Shown here: positions 7,332 through 14,138 of the stretch, piece after piece | Numbering within the stretch: the stretch's first letter is position 1 | Layout of the letters: each line of letters begins with the position of its first letter | Assembly (NCBI GenBank): GCA_047608145.1 | Contig: JASGDC010000039.1 | Location: forward strand, 1 to 15,388 | DNA length: 15,388 nucleotides | From: JASGDC01 sp047608145 | GTDB taxonomy: Bacteria > Actinomycetota > Actinomycetes > Actinomycetales > Micrococcaceae | Direction: 5' to 3' | Position numbers and translations under genes: made by a program | The notes under the pieces: generated by a model | Databases searched by the model: none | What the model was told of the DNA's origin: nothing | Seen by the model: only the letters and a program-made list of their open reading frames with translations

Positions 7332-7489
7332 CTAACTTCCTTGATTTTTAAGGTAATGAGCACTTTTGCGTAATTCTAGCATGCTTGATGACATATAAAA
7401 ATTACTAAAAGCATATTATCGGTTGCCGTACGCTACTGCATCTTCAGTATATTTAAACACACGTTTTATGCTGAAACGTACGGCAAGTG
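7332..7489 (-). ncRNA. Folded 5' leader of the dgt-like gene (candidate RNA element)
   Basis: If transcription starts near 7489, the leader opens with a long hairpin. TTGCCGTACG pairs perfectly with CGTACGGCAA (7477-7486 with 7423-7432). Inside it TTCAG pairs with CTGAA (7471-7475 with 7443-7447), and within that AAAC/GTTT closes a GTGT loop. A second 6-bp hairpin, ATGCTT/AAGCAT (7381-7386 with 7409-7414), follows, and AAGTGC near 7360 could pair alternatively with GCACTT at the very 5' end. No open frame with a ribosome site is seen in it. It matches no riboswitch class I recognise. The start site is inferred, not shown. Confidence 0.4.
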
Positions 7490-7495
7490 CACTCT

Positions 7496-7501
7496 AGTAT
7501 A
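7496..7501 (-). promoter_or_regulatory. -10 box of the dgt-dnaG transcript
   Basis: TATACT on the minus strand, within AAAGTTATACTA, shares an 11-mer with the promoter of the CAU tRNA. No strong -35 hexamer is seen at 16-18 bp. It would start transcription just outside the long inverted repeat. Confidence 0.4.
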
Positions 7502-7522
7502 ACTTTGATACCAATAAAATAG

Positions 7523-7568
7523 CAGTAAAAAGCCTGCAGTATATACAAATACTGCAGGCTTTTTACTG
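7523..7568. terminator. Perfect 20-bp-stem terminator (bidirectional)
   Basis: CAGTAAAAAGCCTGCAGTAT pairs with its exact complement at 7549-7568 around a 6-nt loop. Each strand ends the GC-rich part with TTTTT, so it can act in both directions. On the minus strand it lies 121 bp past the dusB stop and ends the glyS-dusB unit. No protein gene needs it on the plus strand. The remaining 120 bp up to dusB are AT-rich with only a doubtful 19-codon frame (7664-7723). Confidence 0.9.
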
Positions 7569-7688
7569 TAATAAACAAGTTAAGAAAGATAAAGAGAAAT
7601 AACAACCATTGAGTTGGAACTAAGTCCCTTTTACTAACTTATTTATAACTATAGGATGTACCTATGACAAAAATTATTGAAAGTAGTT

Positions 7689-8846
7689 TTAGCCGCCTGA
7701 AGTATCGTATTCAGCGTGTTTAATCATGGCTTGTTGGTCTTCATTAAGTTTACAACTATCTAGCCAACCATATGGTAATTTTGTACGTTTTGGATTGCCC
7801 GAGCGACCTCGACGCCCTTCGGCATCTTTACCAGGATACGGCGCATCTAAATCTATTGAATCGAATATCTCTTGCAGTTGTTCTAACGAATCTACGCTAG
7901 ATAGTCTACGGCGAGTATCGCCTCCTACTGCGTACCCTTTGAAGTACCAAGACATGTGTTTACGTAAATCCCTTAGTCCTACAAATTCATCACCGAAGAA
8001 TTCTGTTAACAGCTCTGCATGCCGGTAGGCTGTTTCTGTCACTTTACGCAGGCCAGGCTTATTGCGCTCATCATTGCCTTCGAATGCTGCTTGTAAATCA
8101 CCGAATAACCATGGGCGACCTTGGCATCCTCGACCAATTACTACACCATCGATACCAGTTTGCTCGACCATTTCAATAGCATCTTCAGCTGAGAATATAT
8201 CGCCATTGCCTAATACTGGGATATCCGGAAGAGCTCCACGAAGCTCTGCAATTGCATCCCAGTCTGCTTGTCCTGAATAATATTGGCTTGCAGTACGGCC
8301 ATGTAGTGCTACTGCTGCTACTCCAGCATCACGAGCAATTTTTCCAGCATCAATAAAAGTTAAATGGTCATCATCAATGCCTTTACGCATTTTAATAGTT
8401 AACGGAATATTACCTTCATCGGCAGCTACCACTGCACGATTGACAATCTCTTTGAATAAATCTATCTTCCACGGCAGTGCTGCTCCGCCACCTTTGCGTG
8501 TGACTTTTGGTACCGGACAACCAAAATTAAGGTCAATATGGTCCGCTCGGTCTTCCTCGACTAATAAACGCACTGCTGCTTCCACAGTTTTAGGCTCTAC
8601 ACCATAAAGCTGAACCGAACGGAACTTTTCATTAGCATCGTGCGAAATAATACGGAAAGATTCAGGCTTACGCTCTACTAGAGCACGGCTAGTAACCATT
8701 TCGGCCACATAAAGCCCCCCACCATATTCTTTACACAGCGTGCGGAAAGGTGCATTAGTAATACCAGCCATTGGGGCTAACACCACTGGATTTTCAATGG
8801 TGTGCTTGCCCAACTGTAATGGTTTAAGTTTTAACTGTTTTATCAT
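7689..8846 (-). CDS. dusB: tRNA-dihydrouridine synthase, DusB type
   Basis: An FMN- and NADPH-dependent enzyme that reduces uridine to dihydrouridine in the D-loop of tRNA. The TIM-barrel FMN domain starts NPVVLAPMAGITNAPFR (19-35), with AEMVTSRAL following; the catalytic Cys110 is in HIDLNFGCPVPKVTRKGGG; TIKMRKG, ALHGRTASQYYSG and GNGDIFSAEDA are the other FMN and substrate motifs, and GVVIGRGCQGRPWLF closes the barrel. A helical C-terminal domain contains GLRDLRKHMSWYFKG. The 385-aa length suits actinobacterial DusB. It starts 9 bp after the glyS stop, so the two are co-transcribed, joining tRNA charging to tRNA modification. Its ribosome site (TTTAGG) is weak. Confidence 0.95.
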   Translation of the reverse strand: MIKQLKLKPLQLGKHTIENPVVLAPMAGITNAPFRTLCKEYGGGLYVAEMVTSRALVERKPESFRIISHDANEKFRSVQLYGVEPKTVEAAVRLLVEEDRADHIDLNFGCPVPKVTRKGGGAALPWKIDLFKEIVNRAVVAADEGNIPLTIKMRKGIDDDHLTFIDAGKIARDAGVAAVALHGRTASQYYSGQADWDAIAELRGALPDIPVLGNGDIFSAEDAIEMVEQTGIDGVVIGRGCQGRPWLFGDLQAAFEGNDERNKPGLRKVTETAYRHAELLTEFFGDEFVGLRDLRKHMSWYFKGYAVGGDTRRRLSSVDSLEQLQEIFDSIDLDAPYPGKDAEGRRGRSGNPKRTKLPYGWLDSCKLNEDQQAMIKHAEYDTSGG

Positions 8847-8855
8847 AAACCTAAA

Positions 8856-10238
8856 TTAGCAACCGATTAGCTTTGTAGCTAAGTAATCCTTAACTTCCTT
8901 AATAGGAATACGAACCTGTTCCATTGTGTCACGTTCACGCACTGTCACCGCCTCATCATCAAGGCTATCAAAGTCAACAGTTACACAGAATGGCGTACCA
9001 ATTTCGTCTTGACGACGGTAACGACGACCAATCGCACCGGCATCATCAAAGTCCACATTCCAATACTGGCGTAACTCAGCAGCCAAGTCTTTAGCTGTAG
9101 GAGTCAACTTAGCGTTACGGCTAAGTGGCAAAACAGCTATTTTAACTGGAGCTAGACGTGGGTCAAGCTTAAGCATTGTACGCTTTTCTGGCTTACCCTT
9201 AGAGTTAGTCACTTCTTCTTCCACATAAGCATCAACAAGGAATGCCATCAGTGCACGAGTAAGACCAGCAGCAGGCTCAATCACATAAGGAACCCAACGC
9301 TCATTATTAGCTTGATCAAAGAAAGAAAGATCAGCACCAGAAGCTTTAGCATGAGTAGAAAGATCATAGTCAGTACGGTTTGCTACACCTTCAAGCTCAC
9401 CGAATTCGCCACCAGAGAAACCAAAACGGTATTCGATATCTACTGTACGCTTTGAATAATGTGAAAGTTTATCTTTTGGATGCTCGTACCAACGTAGGTT
9501 ATCTGGGTTAATACCAAGATCGGTATACCAGTTCATACGCTGTTCCATCCAGTACTCTTGCCATTCCTCGTCTTCACCAGGCTTAACGAAGAATTCCATT
9601 TCCATCTGCTCGAACTCACGAGTACGGAAAATGAAGTTACCAGGTGTAATCTCGTTACGGAAAGATTTACCAATCTGTCCAATACCAAAAGGTGGTTTCT
9701 TACGAGAAGTAGTCAAAACATTAGCAAAGTTGACGAAAATACCTTGTGCAGTCTCTGGGCGAAGGTAATGTAAACCTTCTTCATTGTCTACTGGACCAAG
9801 ATAAGTTTTAAGCATACCTGAGAAGTTAATTGGCTCAGTCCAGTCACACTTACCACAGTTAGCACAGTTAATATCATCTAACCCATTTGCAGGAGGGCGA
9901 CCTTTTTTAGCCTCATAAGCTTCTTCAAGGTGATCAGCACGGTAACGACGGTTACAGTTTTTACACTCTACCAAAGGATCATTAAATACCTCTACGTGAC
10001 CAGAAGCTTCCCATACTGCACGAGGCAAGATAACAGAAGAATCCAAACCAACAACGTCATCACGGCTAGTAACAACTGCGCGCCACCACTGCTTCTTGAT
10101 GTTTTCCTTAAGTTCCACACCCAATGGGCCGTAATCCCAAGCGGAACGAGTACCACCGTATATTTCACCAGCAGGATACACAAAGCCACGACGCTTTGCT
10201 AACGAAACAACAGATTCCAGACGAGTTGGTTGTGCCAT
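8856..10238 (-). CDS. glyS: Glycyl-tRNA synthetase, single-chain (class IIa)
   Basis: Attaches glycine to tRNA-Gly. This is the dimeric eukaryote/archaea-like form, not the two-subunit GlyQ/GlyS form. It opens with VVSLAKRRGFVYPAGEIYGG and WDYGPLGVELK. Motif 1 is around GHVEVFNDPL. A zinc-type Cys set (Cys92, Cys95, Cys125, Cys128) follows. LRPETAQGIFVNF, motif 2 (KSFRNEITPGNFIFRTREFEQ) and motif 3 (GLTRALMAFL) complete the catalytic core. The C-terminal anticodon-binding domain runs from LAPVKIAVLPL to GTPFCVTVDF. At 460 aa it is typical for Actinobacteria. GGAG lies before the ATG. The 112 bp upstream are very AT-rich, with TATAAT-like strings but no -35/-10 pair I would defend. Confidence 0.97.
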   Translation of the reverse strand: MAQPTRLESVVSLAKRRGFVYPAGEIYGGTRSAWDYGPLGVELKENIKKQWWRAVVTSRDDVVGLDSSVILPRAVWEASGHVEVFNDPLVECKNCNRRYRADHLEEAYEAKKGRPPANGLDDINCANCGKCDWTEPINFSGMLKTYLGPVDNEEGLHYLRPETAQGIFVNFANVLTTSRKKPPFGIGQIGKSFRNEITPGNFIFRTREFEQMEMEFFVKPGEDEEWQEYWMEQRMNWYTDLGINPDNLRWYEHPKDKLSHYSKRTVDIEYRFGFSGGEFGELEGVANRTDYDLSTHAKASGADLSFFDQANNERWVPYVIEPAAGLTRALMAFLVDAYVEEEVTNSKGKPEKRTMLKLDPRLAPVKIAVLPLSRNAKLTPTAKDLAAELRQYWNVDFDDAGAIGRRYRRQDEIGTPFCVTVDFDSLDDEAVTVRERDTMEQVRIPIKEVKDYLATKLIGC

Positions 10239-10350
10239 TAATTTTCTCCAAAAATAAAGACTAGAAATTTATATAAGACAATCAGATATATTCTATCTCA
10301 AATAAGTACTATATAATACTATTCAAACGAAACTACCAGATATATTTTAG

Positions 10351-10992
10351 CTATTTACTATAGTGCTGTAAGAACTCCCCTACATGCTTTACTTCTGCAG
10401 GTGAAATAGAGTGTCCAATGTTTTGATACATCACTTTCATTAAGTTTGTATGCTCATTTAACCAAGGTACTGTGAAATCAATATATTCTTTTTCGATTAC
10501 CTCATCTTCAACATCACGACCCCAGAAGAATGGGAATTTTTTATTTTTCAATTCTTTATCTTTTGGAAAATCCCGATCAATCACAAAACCGCTCAAACCA
10601 ACTACTGAAGCATAACGCTCTGGAAAGGTGCGCATAAGTGAAGTTGCCATAATCATTCCCATCGAGAATCCTAGTAAACTCACTGAACTGTGGTTTTTGC
10701 GCAAAAATTCGATAAATTCTGCAAGCTCTCCTACAACTTGTGTCACTTCATCTGCTTCTCCTCTAAACTCTAAAGTTCCTTTTGCATTAGGCGAAACATT
10801 GAACCAAGTATAGCCACCAAATGGCATCGCTATTGGGGCTTGAATTGAAAAATAATCAAGCTCATCAGGCAGTGCTGGAAACAAGCCAGCTAAATCACGG
10901 GCATCAGAACCATAACCGTGCATTAAAACTACTAATGGTTTCTTTGAATTTTCAGTATCATCTGTGGCAGATATCAGTTTAAAATTTTTCAT
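10351..10992 (-). CDS. Phospholipase/carboxylesterase family alpha/beta hydrolase
   Basis: A 213-aa alpha/beta hydrolase of the small carboxylesterase group (PF02230-like), a likely cytoplasmic serine esterase of unknown substrate. The oxyanion-side motif is VVLMHGYGSDARDLAGL (21-37). The nucleophile Ser110 is in GFSMG, the likely acid is Asp163 in FFWGRDVEDEVI, and His194 is in NIGHSIS. I start it at the ATG at 10992, residue 34 of the longest frame: the extra 33 residues would run over the start of fumC and read as antisense of it. No good ribosome site precedes the ATG (only AGAG at 2-3 bases), but TAGTCT ends 7 bases before it, so the transcript may be leaderless. It diverges from fumC with 61 bp between the starts. 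Confidence 0.85.
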   Translation of the reverse strand: MKNFKLISATDDTENSKKPLVVLMHGYGSDARDLAGLFPALPDELDYFSIQAPIAMPFGGYTWFNVSPNAKGTLEFRGEADEVTQVVGELAEFIEFLRKNHSSVSLLGFSMGMIMATSLMRTFPERYASVVGLSGFVIDRDFPKDKELKNKKFPFFWGRDVEDEVIEKEYIDFTVPWLNEHTNLMKVMYQNIGHSISPAEVKHVGEFLQHYSK

Positions 10993-11053
10993 ATCTCTAA
11001 GACTACTAGCAAAAATGAGATGAGCAATAATTAGTTGTATTAAACTATAATGT

Positions 11054-12457
11054 ATGAGTAAAAATAAACAATATCGCATAGAACACGACACAATGGGCGA
11101 GGTAAAGGTGCCAATCGATGCCCTGTACAGCGCACAAACACAACGAGCAGTAGAGAACTTCCCAATTAGTGGTCAAGGTCTTGAAAAGGAACACGTACAT
11201 GCCTTAGCTCAGGTTAAAAAAGCAGCAGCTAAAGCTAACCTTGAGCTTGATGTGATTACCGAGAAGCAAGCTGATGCAATCATTGAAGCAGCCGATGAAG
11301 TAATTGCAGGTAAGCATGATGAACAGTTTCCTATTGACATTTTCCAGACTGGTTCTGGCACTTCGTCAAATATGAACACTAACGAGGTTATTGCGACTCT
11401 TGCTAGTGAAATTGCTGGTGAAGAAATACACCCTAATGACCATGTAAATGCTTCTCAATCTTCAAACGATGTATTCCCTACTTCAGTGCACGTTGCAGTG
11501 ACTGACTCTTTAACTAACAAATTGATTCCAGCTCTTGAACAACTTGCTAAATCACTTGAAAAGAAAGCCAAAGAATACGAAAATATCGTGAAGTCTGGTC
11601 GTACTCACTTGATGGATGCTACTCCAGTGACTCTTGGTCAAGAGTTTGGTGGCTATGCAGCACAAGTGCGTTACAGTATAGAGCGTATCGAAGCAGCAAT
11701 GCCACGTATTGCTGAAGTTCCACTTGGCGGCACTGCAGTTGGTACCGGCATTAATACTCCTCCTAAGTTCTCAGAACGAGTAATTGAATTACTTGCTGAA
11801 GATACTGGACTACCATTAACAGAAGCTCGCGACCATTTCGAAGCACAAGCTAACCGTGATGGTCTACTAGATGCTTCTTCTGCACTAAAAACTATTGCTG
11901 TTTCATTTAGCAAGATCAATAACGATCTACGCTGGATGGGTTCTGGACCAAATACTGGTCTTGGTGAAATTGCTATCCCTGACCTACAGCCTGGTAGTTC
12001 AATCATGCCTGGTAAGGTAAACCCTGTTATCTGTGAAGCAGCGCTTATGGTATCAGCTCAGGTAATTGGTAATGACGCTACTACTACTTGGGCAGGTAAC
12101 TTCGGTATCTTCGAGCTAAACGTAGGTATTCCAGTAATGGCTCGTAACGTACTAGAATCTTCTCGGCTACTTGCTAACACTGCAATCGTAATGGCTGAAA
12201 AAATGATTGATGGTCTTGAAGCAAATGAAGAACGTGCTCGTTTTTTCGCAGAATCTTCTCCTTCAATCGTTACCCCTCTTAACAAGGTTATTGGCTACGA
12301 AGCAGCTGCTAAGATTGCCAAGCATGCAGTTAAAAACAAGCTAACTGTACGTGAAGCAGTAATTGATCTTGGCTATGTAGAGCGCGGCGAAATCACTGAG
12401 AGGGAATTAGACGAACGCCTAGACGTACTGTCTATGACTTCACCAAGTGATAAGTAA
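11054..12457 (+). CDS. fumC: Fumarate hydratase class II
   Basis: Interconverts fumarate and L-malate in the citric acid cycle; iron-independent homotetramer. The family marks are YRIEHDTMGEVKVP at the N-terminus, FQTGSGTSSNMNTNEV, HPNDHVNASQSSND, the catalytic His region SGRTHLMDATPVTLGQ, and the signature loop GSSIMPGKVNP (314-324) with the active-site serine. At 467 aa it is full length. The ATG at 11054 is needed to keep YRIEHDTMG, yet no Shine-Dalgarno precedes it. TATAAT ends only 2 bases and TAAACT 7 bases before the ATG, so a leaderless message from TAAACT is likely. An ATG at 11050 in another frame gives only a three-codon frame. It stands alone; no other citric acid cycle gene is in the window. 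Confidence 0.97.
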   Translation: MSKNKQYRIEHDTMGEVKVPIDALYSAQTQRAVENFPISGQGLEKEHVHALAQVKKAAAKANLELDVITEKQADAIIEAADEVIAGKHDEQFPIDIFQTGSGTSSNMNTNEVIATLASEIAGEEIHPNDHVNASQSSNDVFPTSVHVAVTDSLTNKLIPALEQLAKSLEKKAKEYENIVKSGRTHLMDATPVTLGQEFGGYAAQVRYSIERIEAAMPRIAEVPLGGTAVGTGINTPPKFSERVIELLAEDTGLPLTEARDHFEAQANRDGLLDASSALKTIAVSFSKINNDLRWMGSGPNTGLGEIAIPDLQPGSSIMPGKVNPVICEAALMVSAQVIGNDATTTWAGNFGIFELNVGIPVMARNVLESSRLLANTAIVMAEKMIDGLEANEERARFFAESSPSIVTPLNKVIGYEAAAKIAKHAVKNKLTVREAVIDLGYVERGEITERELDERLDVLSMTSPSDK

Positions 12458-12473
12458 TTTACTTTTCTATAAG

Positions 12474-12510
12474 AAATTGTGCCCTAGCCTATTGGCAAGG
12501 GCACAATTTT
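12474..12510. terminator. Shared terminator of fumC and the prepilin peptidase
   Basis: AAATTGTGCCCT (12474-12485) pairs perfectly with AGGGCACAATTT (12498-12509), and GCC/GGC extends the stem into the loop. TTTT follows on the plus strand, ending fumC. Read leftward it overlaps the last eight codons and stop of the converging prepilin peptidase gene, so one arm is coding sequence. Confidence 0.85.
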
Positions 12511-12936
12511 CGTTATTAGAGCCAAATAAGAACCAATACACATTCCTGGCCCATAAGGAAAAACTTTATTTCGTTGAATAAGACCATAAATAGCTACACT
12601 TGCAGTTATTGAAAATAATGCAAACAAGCTATGTTCTAAACCATAGTATCCATGCACTAAACCCAATACCGTGGCAAATCTAACATCACCGCCACCAAGC
12701 TGTTTAGTCAAATACAGAAATCGGAAGAGCAGATAAAAACCGATAGCTGCTGCTAAGCTCCCCAGTATTAGCTCAGTTTTTCCTTCGGTTTTTATAGCTG
12801 TAAGAATTAGTAGCAGTCCAAAGAACCACTTTACAGTTGTAGTTTCTATCCGAAAAATCTTTATATCTTTGTATGAAACATACAAGTAGCCAATTGCTAC
12901 TACTCCCAGGAATGTCATTTCTAGGAAATTTAGCAA
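12484..12936 (-). CDS. Prepilin peptidase, A24 family (short form)
   Basis: A small membrane aspartic peptidase of the type IV prepilin peptidase family, which cuts the leader from prepilin-like proteins at the cytoplasmic face. The two catalytic aspartates are visible: Asp24 in SYKDIKIFRI and Asp84 in QLGGGDVRFA. PYGPGMCIGSYLAL is the usual C-terminal PFGP-type motif. I see about five or six hydrophobic segments. At 150 aa it lacks the N-terminal methyltransferase/zinc domain, as in many Gram-positive and Tad-type members. The TTG at 12936 is favoured because AAAGGAG stands 4 bases before it; the alternative ATG six codons in has no site. No pilin or secretion ATPase gene is in the window, so its substrate is unknown. 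Confidence 0.85.
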   Translation of the reverse strand: MLNFLEMTFLGVVAIGYLYVSYKDIKIFRIETTTVKWFFGLLLILTAIKTEGKTELILGSLAAAIGFYLLFRFLYLTKQLGGGDVRFATVLGLVHGYYGLEHSLFALFSITASVAIYGLIQRNKVFPYGPGMCIGSYLALITKIVPLPIG

Positions 12937-13044
12937 TTAACTCCTTTTTATTGAGGTTATTTAAAGTTGTTTGTAGAACTAATTGAAAAATGTAGAAAGA
13001 ATATCCACTCTACTTTCACAAATCAGTTCTACATTCAAAATTGA

Positions 13045-13068
13045 AGCTTTGGTTTTGTATTCAAAGCT
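13045..13068 (-). terminator. Hairpin after the ROK kinase gene, possible terminator
   Basis: AGCTTTG (13045-13051) pairs with CAAAGCT (13062-13068), 2 bp past the kinase stop, followed on the minus strand by TCAATTTTG. The T-run is poor. Further on, GTAGAACT and AGTTCTAC (12973-12980, 13025-13032) form a second, wide inverted repeat. Confidence 0.35.
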
Positions 13069-13070
13069 GG

Positions 13071-13997
13071 CTAACTGAAGTCTAAATCCTTGATACCAAA
13101 TAATGCAGCTGCACCAATCAATGGACCATACCCATCAAGACCTGTTGGTACAATTTCCACATCAATAAACTTAAACTCTGGGCGCTTGATAGCTTTTCGA
13201 GCTGGTTCAAATAGCAAATTACCAGAGTTAGCAAAACCACCACCGATTACTACTCGGTCAAATTCCAAAAGTGCCATTGCTGAAGCAATCGCACGACCAA
13301 GTGCAGTACCTGAACGCTCGAAAGCTCTTAACGCAATCTCGTCGCCATTACGTGCATCTTCAGCTAAATCTTCACCAGCAAGCTTAGAGGTATCCTCGCC
13401 TTTACGCCACCCTTGTTTTATAGCCCATTTCACAGTATTAGGACCAGAAGTTACCGCTTCAAGACAACCGAAGTTACCACAAGCGCAACGTTCAAGACCA
13501 AAGTCTGCCACTTCTATATGCCCAATATGGCCTGCATTACCACTAGTACCGCTAAGTGGCTTACCACCAATGACTAGCCCCCCACCAACACCAGTAGAAA
13601 CAATCATTGCTAATAGGTTTTCTACATCAGTACCTGCACCTTTCCAGTGTTCTGCAAGGGCAATGCACACACCATCACTAGCTAATCGCACTGGGGTGCC
13701 TGGAAATACTTCTTCGACTTTTTTAACAATTGGGAATTCACGCCAAGCTGGCAAATTCAATGGAGAGATTACTCCCCTGTTCAAATCAAGTGGTGCTGCA
13801 CTACCGACACCAATACCAATAATATCTTCATCGCCTTTTGCAGCTTTCATTACTCTAACGCAAGCATCAAATAGCTCATTACTATTCTTATCACGACCAC
13901 TTTTTTCAATTGAAACTGTTTCTTTTACTATCTCGCCATCGAGAGTTACAAGGGCACTAGCAACTTTAGTACCACCAATATCTAATGCTAATATCAT
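13071..13997 (-). CDS. ROK family sugar kinase (glucokinase-like)
   Basis: Phosphorylates a hexose or amino sugar with ATP or polyphosphate in the cytoplasm; glucose is likely but not proven. It opens with the phosphate motif LALDIGGTKVA. The sugar-binding part holds GVGSAAPLDLNRGVISPLNLPAW, and the catalytic base is Asp108 in RLASDGVCIALAEH, where the usual Asn before it is Ser. The ROK zinc site is GHIEV with CACGNFGCLEA (His160, Cys171, Cys173, Cys178). The usual Glu of AGExGH is His157 here, as I recall from many actinobacterial ROK proteins. IGGGFANSGNLLFEP is the C-terminal motif. At 308 aa it is full length and lacks the N-terminal helix-turn-helix of ROK repressors, so it is an enzyme. 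The ATG has no ribosome site; TAAAAT lies 6 bases before it. Confidence 0.92.
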   Translation of the reverse strand: MILALDIGGTKVASALVTLDGEIVKETVSIEKSGRDKNSNELFDACVRVMKAAKGDEDIIGIGVGSAAPLDLNRGVISPLNLPAWREFPIVKKVEEVFPGTPVRLASDGVCIALAEHWKGAGTDVENLLAMIVSTGVGGGLVIGGKPLSGTSGNAGHIGHIEVADFGLERCACGNFGCLEAVTSGPNTVKWAIKQGWRKGEDTSKLAGEDLAEDARNGDEIALRAFERSGTALGRAIASAMALLEFDRVVIGGGFANSGNLLFEPARKAIKRPEFKFIDVEIVPTGLDGYGPLIGAAALFGIKDLDFS

Positions 13998-14003
13998 GTA
14001 CTT

Positions 14004-14009
14004 ATTTTA
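14004..14009 (-). promoter_or_regulatory. -10 box of a leaderless ROK kinase transcript
   Basis: TAAAAT on the minus strand is followed by AAGTAC and then the ATG, so the predicted first base is the A of the start codon. No -35 match or ribosome site is seen. Confidence 0.5.
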
Positions 14010-14047
14010 CCAGTGATTTAGCTTAGTTTATCTTATTAACGATATAA

Positions 14048-14100
14048 AGCAATGCTGTAAGCATACAACCTATGGACATTGCCTTGCTTACAGCATTGCT
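14048..14100 (-). terminator. 16-bp-stem hairpin after the RCC1-repeat gene
   Basis: AGCAATGCTGTAAGCA (14048-14063) pairs perfectly with its complement at 14085-14100 around a 21-nt loop. It lies 39 bp past the stop of the leftward RCC1-repeat gene and before the kinase promoter. On the minus strand it is followed by TTTATA, a weak T-run; the T-run on the plus strand is better although no gene is read that way. Confidence 0.6.
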
Positions 14101-14138
14101 ATTAATTTTTACTCTAGAAGAATAAAACCTTATTCATC

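Noticed and set aside
7423..7486. Inverted repeat read as a transposon end, integron attC site or CRISPR repeat
   Set aside because: There is no second copy, no target duplication, no attC-type core sites and no spacer array in the window.
10239..10350. Promoter of glyS and the direct repeat CAGATATATT (10281 and 10336 areas)
   Set aside because: The interval is so AT-rich that many -10-like strings occur; no properly spaced pair stands out and the short repeat may be chance.
10993..11091. 33-residue hydrophobic N-terminal extension of the esterase that looks like a signal peptide
   Set aside because: It overlaps the first codons of fumC on the other strand, has no ribosome site, and the family begins at the later methionine.
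13090..14016. 308-codon rightward open frame opposite the ROK kinase
   Set aside because: It mirrors the kinase codons, is rich in Pro, Ser and Thr as expected of an antisense shadow, and shows no family motif; the kinase on the other strand is complete.
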